DNA of 32,653 nucleotides from Sphingomonas hengshuiensis (GTDB lineage: Bacteria > Pseudomonadota > Alphaproteobacteria > Sphingomonadales > Sphingomonadaceae), in assembly GCA_003240755.1 (NCBI GenBank), contig QFNF01000037.1, forward strand, positions 1-32,653. The letters run 5' to 3'. A program made the translations under genes and the position numbers. The notes beneath the pieces were generated by a model. It was given only the letters and a program-made list of their open reading frames with translations. It was not told the DNA's origin and did not search any database. Numbering within the stretch: the first letter of the stretch is position 1; every line of letters begins with the position of its first letter. Of the stretch, positions 1-8,220 are shown one piece after another.

Positions 1-77
1 ACGATATGCGCACCGGCATCGGTCGCGGCGATGACCGCGCGCGACGGGGCCACGCGCTGCAACAGACGGAGAGTCAT
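1..77 (-). CDS. Partial CDS, N-terminus only, unidentified; possibly a sugar-acid pathway enzyme
   Basis: An ATG at 75-77 (minus strand) opens a frame that runs off the window edge, giving about 25 residues beginning MTLRLLQRVAPSRAVIAATD. A good ribosome binding site (TAAGGAAT) lies just upstream and overlaps the stop codon of the sugar transporter that ends at 88. The 10-base gap implies one operon with that transporter. The N-terminus loosely resembles fumarylacetoacetate-hydrolase-fold proteins of the AraD1 type that dehydrate 2-keto-3-deoxy sugar acids. That would fit the divergent xylonate dehydratase, but so few residues cannot establish it. The start is reasonably sure; the function is a guess. 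Confidence 0.55.
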   Translation of the reverse strand, partial: MTLRLLQRVAPSRAVIAATDAGAHI

Positions 78-87
78 GCGGAATTCC

Positions 88-1416
88 TTATGCAAAGACG
101 TCTTGATCGGCGGGCACGTCGTCGATCGAATGGGTAACCTTCGACCCCCACAGGGCGTAGAACAGGATGTAGAGTTCGCACGCGGCGGTCAGCAGGAACG
201 ACATCTGCAACCCGTAGCGATCGGCCAGCCAGCCCTGCACCACCACCAGCGCGCCGCCGGCGATCGCCATGATGAGCAGCCCCGACCCTTCCTCGGTCAG
301 CGGTCCCAGCCCCTTGATGCCGAGCGTGAAGATCGTCGGGAACATGATCGAATGGAACAGCCCGACCAGGATCAGCGACCACATCGCCGCCGGCCCCGAC
401 AGGAACGTCGCGCCCAGCATCACCACGAACGCGCCGATCGAGAAGAACGCCAGCACCCTTGCCGCGTCGACCTTCTGCATCACGACGCTGCCGACGAAGC
501 GGCCGATCATCATGCCACCCCACAGCAGCGTCAGATATCGCCCCGCCAGTTCGGTGGTGACATTGGCGATATCGGGCTGGCTGACGAAGTTCACGAACAG
601 GTTGGCGACGCCGATCTCGGCGATCAGGTAGATGAAGATCGCCGGTACGCCGAACACCAGGTTGCGGTGGTTCCACAACGAATGCTTCCTGCGTTCGGCC
701 CGGGCGACGCGGCCGGTCGCGGCCCCCATCGCCGGCAGCGGAAAGCGCGCGATGACGAATGCCAGCACCACCAGCACGACCGCGACCAGCACATAGGGCA
801 GGATCACCGACCGCGCGTCGGCCAGCCGCTCCGCCTGGGTCAGCACGGTGCCGACCTGCGACGTGCCGCCCTTCGACCGGCCGAGGATCAGATACGCGCC
901 GAACAGCGGCGCCAGCATCGTGCCGGCCGAATTCATCGCCTGCACCAGATTGAGCCGCGACGAGGCGGTTTCCGACGGGCCGATGACCGCGACATAGGGG
1001 TTGGCCGCGACCTGCAGCAGCGTGATGCCGCTGGCGATCACGAACAGCATGACCAGCGTGACGCCGTACGACGGCAGGCTGGCGGCCAGCACCATGCCCA
1101 GCGCGCCCGCCGCCATCACCAGCAACCCGACGACCAGCGACGTCTGATACCCGATCCGCTCGATCAGCTTCGCCGAGGGGATCGAGGCGAAGAAATAGGC
1201 GATGAACCACACGCTCTCGATCAGCGTGGTCCGGGTATAGTCCAGGTCGAACACGCTGCGCAGATGCGGCAGCAGCGTGTTGTTGATGACGGTGATGAAC
1301 CCCCACATGAAGAACAGGCTGGCCAGCAGGGTCAGCGCGGGCGCGTAGCTTGCGCTTGCTCTGGCGGGGGCGGGAGCGGGGGCGCCGCCCGGTCGCACGG
1401 AAATGGGGGCCGGCAT
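88..1416 (-). CDS. MFS sugar transporter, FucP/GluP (glucose/galactose or fucose:H+) type
   Basis: The product is a 442-residue inner-membrane protein with about twelve hydrophobic segments. The first begins around residue 25 (LLASLFFMWGFITVINNTLLPHLR), which is the hallmark start of the FucP/GluP sugar:proton symporter family. The motif AANPYVAVIGP near the middle of the N-terminal half is also typical. I chose the ATG at 1416 because AGGGAGA sits 6-12 bases upstream and the family N-terminus follows a short Ala/Pro-rich leader; a longer frame to 1695 would run through the divergent gene's promoter. It is the first gene of a minus-strand unit continuing into the partial gene at 1-77, and is divergent from a xylonate dehydratase. 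The substrate is therefore probably a pentose, hexose or sugar acid from plant polysaccharide. The exact sugar cannot be read from the sequence. Confidence 0.88.
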   Translation of the reverse strand: MPAPISVRPGGAPAPAPARASASYAPALTLLASLFFMWGFITVINNTLLPHLRSVFDLDYTRTTLIESVWFIAYFFASIPSAKLIERIGYQTSLVVGLLVMAAGALGMVLAASLPSYGVTLVMLFVIASGITLLQVAANPYVAVIGPSETASSRLNLVQAMNSAGTMLAPLFGAYLILGRSKGGTSQVGTVLTQAERLADARSVILPYVLVAVVLVVLAFVIARFPLPAMGAATGRVARAERRKHSLWNHRNLVFGVPAIFIYLIAEIGVANLFVNFVSQPDIANVTTELAGRYLTLLWGGMMIGRFVGSVVMQKVDAARVLAFFSIGAFVVMLGATFLSGPAAMWSLILVGLFHSIMFPTIFTLGIKGLGPLTEEGSGLLIMAIAGGALVVVQGWLADRYGLQMSFLLTAACELYILFYALWGSKVTHSIDDVPADQDVFA

Positions 1417-1472
1417 CCTGTTCGTCTCCCTGTCGTCGGCGCATCGCGGGACGGTTTGTTCCGTCGCATCGC

Positions 1473-1502
1473 TTGCCCAATTCTGTTTTGTCTGACTATA
1501 TG
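1473..1502 (+). promoter_or_regulatory. Candidate promoter for the xylonate dehydratase gene
   Basis: TTGCCC (1473-1478) and TATATG (1497-1502) are separated by 18 bases on the plus strand, each matching four of six consensus positions. The -10 element overlaps that of the facing promoter, so the two would compete for polymerase or share control. The match is only moderate. Confidence 0.3.
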
Positions 1503-1521
1503 CGGCAACGCATGGCGTCAA
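1495..1521 (-). promoter_or_regulatory. Candidate sigma70-type promoter for the sugar transporter
   Basis: Read on the minus strand, TTGACG (1516-1521) is followed after 15 bases by TATAGT (1495-1500). Both hexamers are close to consensus; the spacer is at the short end of the usual range. It lies about 80 bases upstream of the transporter start codon. The palindrome at 1500-1513 fills the spacer. Confidence 0.45.
1500..1513. promoter_or_regulatory. Palindrome ATGCG-GCAA-CGCAT, candidate operator of the divergent sugar genes
   Basis: Perfect 5-base arms with a 4-base centre lie between the -35 and -10 hexamers of the transporter promoter and overlap the -10 of the facing one. That is where a repressor such as a LacI- or GntR-family sugar regulator would act. 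A second, looser palindrome, GACGG-TTTGTT-CCGTC, is at 1450-1465. No regulator gene is visible in the window, so its identity is unknown. Confidence 0.35.
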
Positions 1522-1633
1522 CGGCGCGCGGGGGCGGACAGGCGGGATGACGGAACGATGCTCCGCCGGTTCCGGTCCGCCACGGTCCGCCCCGGCGGCG
1601 TCCCGTGCGCCACCTTGCTGGACCGGAATCCCG

Positions 1634-3424
1634 ATGACCGACATGCCCGCCCTGCGCAGCCGCGCCTGGTTCGACAATCCCGACAATATCGACATGACGG
1701 CGCTGTATATCGAGCGCTACCTGAACTTCGGTCTCAGCCAGGAAGAGCTGCAATCGGGCAGGCCGATCATCGGCATCGCCCAGACCGGCAGCGACCTGTC
1801 GCCCTGCAACCGCCACCACCTGGTCCTGGCCGAACGCCTTCGCGAGGGCATTCGCGAGGCGGGCGGCATCGTGCTGGAATTCCCGGTCCACCCGATCCAG
1901 GAAACGGGCAAGCGCCCGACCGCCGGGCTCGACCGCAACCTCGCCTATCTCGGGCTGGTCGAGGTCCTGTACGGCTATCCGCTCGACGGCGTGGTGCTGA
2001 CGATCGGCTGCGACAAGACGACGCCGGCCTGCCTGATGGCCGCCGCGACGGTCAACATCCCCGCGATCGCCCTGTCGGTCGGCCCGATGCTGAACGGCTG
2101 GCACAAGGGCGAGCGCACGGGATCGGGCACGATCGTGTGGAAGGCGCGGCAGATGCTGGCCGCCGGCGAGATCGACAACAGGGAATTCATCCGCCTCGTC
2201 TCGTCCTCCGCACCCTCGACCGGCTATTGCAACACGATGGGCACGGCGACGACGATGAACTCGCTGGCCGAGGCGCTGGGCATGCAGTTGCCCGGTTCGG
2301 CCGCGATCCCCGCCCCGTATCGCGACCGGCAGGAAATCGCCTATCGCACCGGCTTGCGCATCGTCGACATGGTGCGCGAGGACCTGAAGCCGTCCGACAT
2401 CCTGACCCGCGACGCGTTCCACAACGCGATCAAGGTCAATTCGGCGATCGGCGGATCGACCAACGCGCCGATCCACCTGGCGGCGATCGCCCGCCATATC
2501 GGCGTCGACCTGCCGATCGAGGACTGGCAGCGACACGGGCACAAGGTGCCGCTGCTGGTGAACCTGCAGCCGGCCGGCGAATATCTGGGCGAGGATTATT
2601 ATCGTGCGGGCGGCGTGCCCGCCGTCGTCAACCAGTTGATGGGCCAGGGCCTGATCGCCGAAGACGCGCTGACCGTGAACGGCAGGTCGATCGGCGACAA
2701 TTGCCGCGATGCGGCCATCGAGGACGACAAGGTCATCCGCCCGTTCGACCGGCCGCTGAAGGAAGCGGCCGGCTTCATCGTGCTCAAGGGCAATCTGTTC
2801 GATGCGGCGGTGATGAAGACCAGCGTGATCGGCCCCGAATTCCGCACCCGATATCTGTCCAACCCCGCCGATCCCGACGCGTTCGAAGGACCGGCGGTGG
2901 TGTTCGACGGGCCGGAGGATTATCACCACCGCATCGACGATCCGGCGCTCGGCATCACCCCCGAAACGCTGCTGTTCATGCGCGGCGCCGGGCCGGTCGG
3001 CTATCCCGGCGCCGCCGAAGTCGTCAACATGCGCCCGCCGGCGTACCTCATCACCGAGGGCGTCCATGCGCTGCCGTGCATCGGCGACGGACGCCAGTCG
3101 GGGACGTCGGGCAGTCCGTCGATCCTGAACGCATCGCCCGAAGCGGCGGCGGGCGGGGGCCTCGCGCTGCTGCGCACCGGCGACCGGGTGCGCATCGACC
3201 TGGGCAGGGGGCGCGCCGACGTGCTGCTAGGCGAGGAAGAACTGGCGATCCGCCGTCGCGAGCTGGAGGCGGCGGGCGGGTATCGATACCCCGCGTCGCA
3301 GACCCCGTGGCAGGCGATCCAGCGTTCGGTCGTCGGGCAGATGGCGACCGGCGCGATTCTGGAAGGGGCGGAGGCGTTCCAGCAGATCGCCCAGACGCAG
3401 GGGTTGCCACGGGATAATCATTGA
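1634..3424 (+). CDS. xylD: D-xylonate dehydratase (IlvD/Edd family, XylD type)
   Basis: This 596-residue enzyme belongs to the IlvD/Edd dehydratases, which use an iron-sulfur cluster and Mg2+ to remove water from sugar acids. The reaction expected here is D-xylonate to 2-keto-3-deoxy-D-xylonate in the oxidative (Weimberg/Dahms) xylose pathway. The family cysteines are present: Cys58 ([12 protein letters not shown]), Cys126 with Lys128 (GCDKTTP) and Cys199 ([11 protein letters not shown]). Comparison from memory with Caulobacter XylD shows similarity along the whole length, from [19 protein letters not shown] near the start to the terminal asparagine-histidine. The ATG at 1634 is preferred because it places this N-terminus as in the family; the frame opens earlier (1547) without similarity. 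L-arabinonate dehydratase is a close alternative, since these enzymes often accept both. It stands alone on the plus strand, divergent from the transporter unit. Confidence 0.87.
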   Translation: MTDMPALRSRAWFDNPDNIDMTALYIERYLNFGLSQEELQSGRPIIGIAQTGSDLSPCNRHHLVLAERLREGIREAGGIVLEFPVHPIQETGKRPTAGLDRNLAYLGLVEVLYGYPLDGVVLTIGCDKTTPACLMAAATVNIPAIALSVGPMLNGWHKGERTGSGTIVWKARQMLAAGEIDNREFIRLVSSSAPSTGYCNTMGTATTMNSLAEALGMQLPGSAAIPAPYRDRQEIAYRTGLRIVDMVREDLKPSDILTRDAFHNAIKVNSAIGGSTNAPIHLAAIARHIGVDLPIEDWQRHGHKVPLLVNLQPAGEYLGEDYYRAGGVPAVVNQLMGQGLIAEDALTVNGRSIGDNCRDAAIEDDKVIRPFDRPLKEAAGFIVLKGNLFDAAVMKTSVIGPEFRTRYLSNPADPDAFEGPAVVFDGPEDYHHRIDDPALGITPETLLFMRGAGPVGYPGAAEVVNMRPPAYLITEGVHALPCIGDGRQSGTSGSPSILNASPEAAAGGGLALLRTGDRVRIDLGRGRADVLLGEEELAIRRRELEAAGGYRYPASQTPWQAIQRSVVGQMATGAILEGAEAFQQIAQTQGLPRDNH

Positions 3425-3452
3425 AGTTGATGGCGCGAGAAGCGTGAGAACA

Positions 3453-3563
3453 CCGTTCGTGCTGAGTAGAGACTGAGCGAAGTCGAAGGCTCGTATCGAA
3501 GCACCATTGGCGGTCCTTCGATACGCCGCTTCGACAAGCTCAGCGGCTACTCAGGACGAACGG
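3453..3563. repeat. Dispersed imperfect palindrome, family A (TTCGACAAGCTCAG type)
   Basis: Nested arms pair across about 110 bases: CCGTTCGT with ACGAACGG, CTGAGTAG with CTACTCAG, GAGCGAAGTCGAAG with CTTCGACAAGCTC, and GTATCGAAG with CTTCGATAC. The RNA would fold into one long hairpin. A diverged relative is at 21693-21805. From memory this type is scattered between genes in sphingomonad genomes. Confidence 0.8.
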
Positions 3564-3619
3564 GGGTTTGCATACGCACCCTGCCCCATACCGCCCGCCC
3601 CCTCACCCACAAGAAAGAT

Positions 3620-3740
3620 CCGTTTCATTCGAGCAGCTTCGAGCCCGTCGAGAAGCGTCCGTCGAGAACTTGGTCGCTTGGGGCACCCCCTTCTCGACTA
3701 CGGTTCTCGACAAGCTCGAACCTGCGCTCGAAGCAAACGG
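3620..3740. repeat. Dispersed imperfect palindrome, family A variant (CTCGAAGCAAACGG type)
   Basis: The outer arms CCGTTT and AAACGG enclose CGAGC/GCTCG and CGTCGAGAAC/GTTCTCGAC pairs. The right arm, from ACTACGGTTCTCGAC to CTCGAAGCAAACGG, is almost identical to the right arm of the copy at 15283-15384, so the two share a recent origin. Confidence 0.8.
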
Positions 3741-3847
3741 GGTGGAGGGGGAAGCGGGAGGTAGGGTTAGAGGTGCCGAACCACCCCCCGTCTTGCCAAT
3801 GCAACATCCCCCCGCCACACTCGGCGCAACCAACGGGGGGATAGCGC

Positions 3848-5263
3848 ATGACGAAAACCTGGCTGCTACTGGCGACCCTGCTCGCCCCCCTGTCCGCCGC
3901 CGCGCAGGACGCCGCCAACCTGTCCCCCGCCGTCGCCCCGTCGGCGCAGGGCGACGTGTCCGTCACCATCTACAACGACGATATCGCGCTGGTGCAGGAT
4001 ATCCGCCCGCTCACGCTGCGCAGCGGACAGGTGCGACAGGATTTCCCCGACGTCAGCGCGCAGATCCGCCCGGAAACCGTCTCGCTCGCCGTGCCCGACG
4101 CGCGGATCGTCGAACAGAATTTCGATTTCGACCTCCTGTCGCCGTCCAGCCTGATGGAAAAGGCGGTGGGGGAGACGATCACCCTGCTGCGTACCAATCC
4201 CGCGACCGGCGCGGAAACCCGCGAACGCGCCCGCGTGCTGGCGGTCAATGGCGGCGTCGTGCTGCAGATCGGCGACCGGATCGAGGTGCTGCGCGACGAC
4301 GGCCTGCCGGTGCGCGCGATCTTCGACCACGTGCCGCCGTCGCTGCGCGCGCGACCCACGCTGTCGGTGACGCTCGACAGCAGCCGCGCGGGCACCCGCC
4401 CGGCGACCTTGTCCTATCTCAGCCGCAATCTGGGGTGGAAGGCCGATTATGTCGCGCTGCTCGACCGCAGGAGCGGGACGATCGACGTGCAGGGCTGGGT
4501 GACGCTCACCAACACCACCGGCACGACCTTCACCAACGCACGCACGCTGCTGGTCGCCGGATCGGTCGGATCGGTCGAGGACGACAATGTCTATCGCCCC
4601 GGTCGCCCGCAGCGGCGCCCGACGATGCAGGCCGGAACCGAAAGCGCGACGCGCGAACAGCTCGGCGATTTCTACCTCTATCCGCTGCCCGGACGCACCA
4701 CGATCGCCGACAGGCAGACCAAGCAGGTCAGCTTCCTCGACGTGAAGGGCGCGGCGGCGACCAGCGGCTATCGCTTCGTCAATGGCTGGCTCGGCACCGC
4801 CGAACAGCCGCAAAGCGCGCAGAGCATCGTGCGGTTCAGCAATGCGGCGCAAGGCGGGCTGGGCGACGCGCTGCCCGCCGGTACCATCCGCGTCTATATG
4901 CGCGACGCGCGCGGCCAGTCGCAGTTCACCGGCGAAGCGGCGATCGACCACACGCCGCAGGGGTCGAAGATCGCGCTGGCGACCGGCGACGCGTTCGACG
5001 TGAAGGTCCGCCCGGTCGTCGAAAGCCGCACGCGGATCAACGCCAGCCGCTGGCAGACGACGATGCGCTACGCCCTGACCAACGCCACCGCCGCCCCGGT
5101 GACGGTCGAACTGGTACAGGGCGGGCTGGACTGGAGCGACACGCGCCTCGTCGAACAGAGCCGCCCCGGCACGCGCGCCGATGCCGGGCAGAATGTCTGG
5201 CAGGTGCCGGTCCCTGCCAATGGATCGGCGGTCGTCACCGCGACGTTCGACACCCGCTACTGA
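3848..5263 (+). CDS. Exported DUF4139 domain protein
   Basis: The 471-residue product starts with a clear Sec signal peptide (MTKTWLLLATLLAPLSAAAQ, probable signal peptidase cleavage after AAA), so it is exported. No other membrane segment is evident. The rest is beta-rich and matches the DUF4139 family, whose function is unknown; the conserved segment LYPLPGRTTIADRQTKQVSFL begins near residue 277. The end has the alternating hydrophobic strands of an Ig-like fold (AVVTATFDTRY). The stop codon overlaps the next start (TGATG), so translation of the second paralogue is probably coupled. The two proteins share order and motifs but differ greatly in sequence. A periplasmic or cell-surface role is inferred from the signal peptide only. 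Confidence 0.85.
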   Translation: MTKTWLLLATLLAPLSAAAQDAANLSPAVAPSAQGDVSVTIYNDDIALVQDIRPLTLRSGQVRQDFPDVSAQIRPETVSLAVPDARIVEQNFDFDLLSPSSLMEKAVGETITLLRTNPATGAETRERARVLAVNGGVVLQIGDRIEVLRDDGLPVRAIFDHVPPSLRARPTLSVTLDSSRAGTRPATLSYLSRNLGWKADYVALLDRRSGTIDVQGWVTLTNTTGTTFTNARTLLVAGSVGSVEDDNVYRPGRPQRRPTMQAGTESATREQLGDFYLYPLPGRTTIADRQTKQVSFLDVKGAAATSGYRFVNGWLGTAEQPQSAQSIVRFSNAAQGGLGDALPAGTIRVYMRDARGQSQFTGEAAIDHTPQGSKIALATGDAFDVKVRPVVESRTRINASRWQTTMRYALTNATAAPVTVELVQGGLDWSDTRLVEQSRPGTRADAGQNVWQVPVPANGSAVVTATFDTRY

Positions 5264-6804
5264 TGCGCGCCGGGCGGGCATGCGGACGGGGCATCGGCCA
5301 CGCCGCCCTCCCGATCGCCGGGCTGCTGACGGTCGCCGCCCCGCTGGCCGCCCGCGACCCGGCACCGGCCGCGACCGTCACGTCCGCCGCGCCGCAGAGC
5401 GTCGCCGTCACCCTGTACCGCGCACCCTATCGCGGCGCGCGCTACGCGATCGACCTGCGCAACCCGCAGGGCTATGCGCTCGTCACCGAAACCCGCCGCA
5501 TCTCCGTGCCGAAGGGCCGCGCGGTGCTGCGGTTCGAAGGGGTCGCGGGCGGCATCATCCCGGTCAGCGCGGTGATCGACGGCCTGCCCGGCGGGACGAT
5601 CGAAAAGAACCGCGACGCGCGCCTGCTCTCCCCCGCCGCGCTGGTCGACGGTACGCTGGGCAACCGGGTGATGCTCCGGCGTACCGACCGCCGGAGCGGC
5701 GTGGTGCGCGAGGAGCCGGCGACGATCGTCTCCGGCCCGGCCGGCGGGGTGGTGGTGCAGACCGCGAACGGCGTGGAAGCGCTCGGCTGTGCCGGCCTTG
5801 CCGACAGCCTGAAATATGCCCGCGTGCCCGCCGGCCTGTCCGCCCGGCCGGTGCTGAGCGTCACCACCGACAGCCCGTCGCGGCGGACCGTCACCGTCCG
5901 CCTGTCCTACCTCGCCACCGGCTTCGACTGGTCGGCCAGCTATGTCGGCACGCTGGCCGGCGACCGGCTGAACCTGTTCGCGTGGACCACGCTCGCCAAC
6001 GGCAATGCCGAGGGGTTCGCCGATGCCGAGGTACAGGTCGTCGCCGGCCGGCTGAACCGTGAACGCGTGGACAGGGTGGAGGCCGCCGCGACCCGGCTGC
6101 AACTGCGCTGCCATCCGCTGGGCACGACGACGTCGAACCTGCGGCCGCGCAGCTTCGAGGCGGCGGACGAGATCGTCCTCACGGGCGCGCGGATGGCCAC
6201 CCCGCCGCCGGTCGTGATGACGGCGGCGCCGCCAGCACCCCCGGCGCCCCCCGCGCCCGAAAATCTGGGCGACGTAAAGCTCTACCGCCTGCCCGGACGC
6301 ACCACCGTCGCGGCACGGGGGCAGAAGCAGGTCGCGCTGCTGCGGCAGGATGGCGTCGCGTACAGCCGGGTTTATCGCCGCCGCGTCGGTGCCGGCGAGG
6401 TGATCGAGGGCGGCGCGCTCGACATCGTGCTGCGCGTGAGGAACGAGAAGGCCGACGGCCTCGGCATCGCGCTGCCCGCCGGCACCACCGCGCTCTATGC
6501 GCCGCGCGGGGATGCCAGCCTGCTGGTCGGCACCGGCGTGATGACCGACCGCGCGGAGGGCGAAACGCTGCTGATCGGCGCGGGCAGCAGCCGGCAGGTG
6601 ATGGTGACGCAGGTCGGGCTGGCGCCCGGCAACGCCCGCCTGACGCTGACCAACAGGCGGGGCGTGCCGGCCGATGTCGAGATCCCGATCGGCCATCCCG
6701 GCGACAGGGTCCAGGGGCCGGGGCTCGAACGGATCGACGGCATCCGGACATGGCGCATCACCCTTGCCCCCGGCGACACGGCCACGCTCGACTATCGCTA
6801 CTGA
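5263..6804 (+). CDS. Second DUF4139 domain protein, paralogue of the preceding gene
   Basis: The 513-residue product begins at the ATG of TGATG, sharing one base with the upstream stop codon. A basic leader and hydrophobic stretch (GIGHAALPIAGLLTVAAPLAA) look like a signal peptide with likely cleavage near AARDP. The DUF4139 signature recurs as LYRLPGRTTVAARGQKQVALL near residue 340. It is preceded by an insert absent from the first paralogue: a proline/alanine-rich linker (APPAPPAPPAP) after a low-complexity stretch. Two cysteines (LGCAG, LRCHP) could form a disulfide. The C-terminus again ends in a strand with TLDYRY. The gene is convergent with the next one and overlaps it by seven bases, leaving no room for a terminator. 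Function unknown; probably acts with its paralogue in the envelope. Confidence 0.83.
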   Translation: MRAGRACGRGIGHAALPIAGLLTVAAPLAARDPAPAATVTSAAPQSVAVTLYRAPYRGARYAIDLRNPQGYALVTETRRISVPKGRAVLRFEGVAGGIIPVSAVIDGLPGGTIEKNRDARLLSPAALVDGTLGNRVMLRRTDRRSGVVREEPATIVSGPAGGVVVQTANGVEALGCAGLADSLKYARVPAGLSARPVLSVTTDSPSRRTVTVRLSYLATGFDWSASYVGTLAGDRLNLFAWTTLANGNAEGFADAEVQVVAGRLNRERVDRVEAAATRLQLRCHPLGTTTSNLRPRSFEAADEIVLTGARMATPPPVVMTAAPPAPPAPPAPENLGDVKLYRLPGRTTVAARGQKQVALLRQDGVAYSRVYRRRVGAGEVIEGGALDIVLRVRNEKADGLGIALPAGTTALYAPRGDASLLVGTGVMTDRAEGETLLIGAGSSRQVMVTQVGLAPGNARLTLTNRRGVPADVEIPIGHPGDRVQGPGLERIDGIRTWRITLAPGDTATLDYRY

Positions 6805-8108
6805 CGCCGCCGGCCGGGCAGGTGCAACACCACGCGCCTGAACCCCGCCCCGGGCAGCAGCCAGCACGACATCACCGCGATCGACAGCGTGGCGAAGCCC
6901 AGCGCGCCGAAGATGCCCGCCACGCTGCTCCCGCCCGCCAGCATCGCCGTGACCACCGCGACCATCGCCACGGTGACGATCGCGTTGATGACGTTGTTCG
7001 CGGCGATCACCTGCGACCGCTTTTCCGCCGGGCTGCCCGTCTGGAGGATGGCGTAGAGCGGCACGACGAACACGCCGCCGCTGATCGCGATGCCGGCAAG
7101 GTCGGCCAGCATGTGCCAGCTACCCGGCGTGGCGAGGAACGCGGCGATATCCGCGCCCGGCGTCACCACCACGAACCGGGTGCTGGTGATCCACAGGTCG
7201 ATCAGGAACAGCGCCAGCCCGATCGCGGCAAGCGGGACGTAGCGCGCCGACACCTCGCCCCTCAGCAGCCGGTTGACCAGCAGCGACCCCGCCGCGACCG
7301 ACAGGCTGAACACCGCGAGGAACAGCGTCACCACCTCTGCCCGCGCGTCCAGCGTACCCGCGACCAGCGGGGCGAATTCCGACAGCACCACCGCGCCCAC
7401 CGAGAAGAACCAGCTAATCCCCACGATCGCCAGCCACACCCCGCGCCCGCCATGCGCCGCGCGCAGGACCGCCCAGGTGCTGCGAAACGGGTTCGGGTCG
7501 ATCCGCATGCCGGGTGCCGCCGACGGCGCCGCCGGCACCGCCAGCGCGGCGAGGAACCCCAGCACCGCGACGCCGAACGCCACGATCCCGGCTTCCCAGG
7601 GCGGGATGATCCCGCCCAGCAATTGCCCGGTCAGGATCGCGACGAACGTCCCCGCCTCGACCAGCCCGGTGCCGCCCATCAATTCATGGCGGTGAAGATG
7701 CTGGGGCAGGATCGAATATTTGACCGGCCCGAACACCGTCGAATGCACGCCCATCAGGAACAGGCAGGCCAGCAGCACCGGCACCGATTCGAACCAGAAG
7801 CCAACCAGCGCCAGCGCCATGATCGCGATCTCGGCAGCCTTCACTGCACGGATCAGCCACGCCTTGTTCCATGCATCCGCCATCTGCCCGGCAAGGCCGG
7901 AGAACAGGAAATAGGGCAGGATGAACAGGCCGGCGGAGATCGTCGCCAGCGTCGCGGCTCGGGTGGGGTCGGCGCGGTACAAGGTGAAATTGGCGAGGAA
8001 CAGCAGCGCGAACTTCAGCAGATTGTCGTTCATCGCGCCGAGGAACTGGACGACGAACAGCGGACCGTAGCGACGCGTGGCCAGCAGCGAGAAATCGGGT
8101 GCGGACAT
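6798..8108 (-). CDS. MFS transporter, LplT-like (lysophospholipid flippase type)
   Basis: The 436-residue membrane protein starts MSAPDFSLLATRRYGPLFVVQFLG and continues AMNDNLLKFALLF. This N-terminus is typical of the LplT/Aas-linked MFS branch that moves lysophospholipids across the inner membrane. HSTVFGPVKYSILPQHL in the fourth to fifth helix region is also characteristic. In many bacteria this transporter is fused to an acyltransferase and acyl-ACP synthetase; here only the transporter is present and no such enzyme is adjacent. The ATG at 8108 is preceded by GAGGGAAAG at good spacing. It lies 112 bases downstream of another MFS gene on the same strand. The substrate is inferred from family resemblance. 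Confidence 0.8.
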   Translation of the reverse strand: MSAPDFSLLATRRYGPLFVVQFLGAMNDNLLKFALLFLANFTLYRADPTRAATLATISAGLFILPYFLFSGLAGQMADAWNKAWLIRAVKAAEIAIMALALVGFWFESVPVLLACLFLMGVHSTVFGPVKYSILPQHLHRHELMGGTGLVEAGTFVAILTGQLLGGIIPPWEAGIVAFGVAVLGFLAALAVPAAPSAAPGMRIDPNPFRSTWAVLRAAHGGRGVWLAIVGISWFFSVGAVVLSEFAPLVAGTLDARAEVVTLFLAVFSLSVAAGSLLVNRLLRGEVSARYVPLAAIGLALFLIDLWITSTRFVVVTPGADIAAFLATPGSWHMLADLAGIAISGGVFVVPLYAILQTGSPAEKRSQVIAANNVINAIVTVAMVAVVTAMLAGGSSVAGIFGALGFATLSIAVMSCWLLPGAGFRRVVLHLPGRRRQ

Positions 8109-8220
8109 GTCTTTCCCTCGTCCGGGTTCGGTCGTCGTCCCGCCGGTCGGGCGGAACACCCGTTTTCCCGAATCAGCGCGCCGGGACAATGCCCGACATG
8201 CCCCCGTCGTCGTCGACCGG

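Larger units (their letters stand above)
3425..3847. other. Gene-free spacer holding two palindromic repeats
   Basis: These 423 bases between xylD and the DUF4139 genes contain two long imperfect palindromes (3453-3563 and 3620-3740) and little else. Reading frames crossing them have no recognisable protein and look like shadows of the repeats. The last 100 bases before the ATG at 3848 should hold the promoter of the DUF4139 pair, but I found no convincing -35/-10 set. A GGGGGG run 6-7 bases before the ATG serves as ribosome binding site. Confidence 0.7.

Noticed and set aside
31..3417. A 1128-codon plus-strand frame across the transporter and xylD
   Set aside because: It reads antisense to the transporter and out of frame with xylD. 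Composition is Arg/Gln/His-rich as in GC-rich shadow frames, and it crosses the divergent promoter.
3568..5262. Extension of the second DUF4139 frame upstream to 3568
   Set aside because: It would run through a repeat and the whole first paralogue in another frame. A signal peptide and ATG at 5263 give a natural start.
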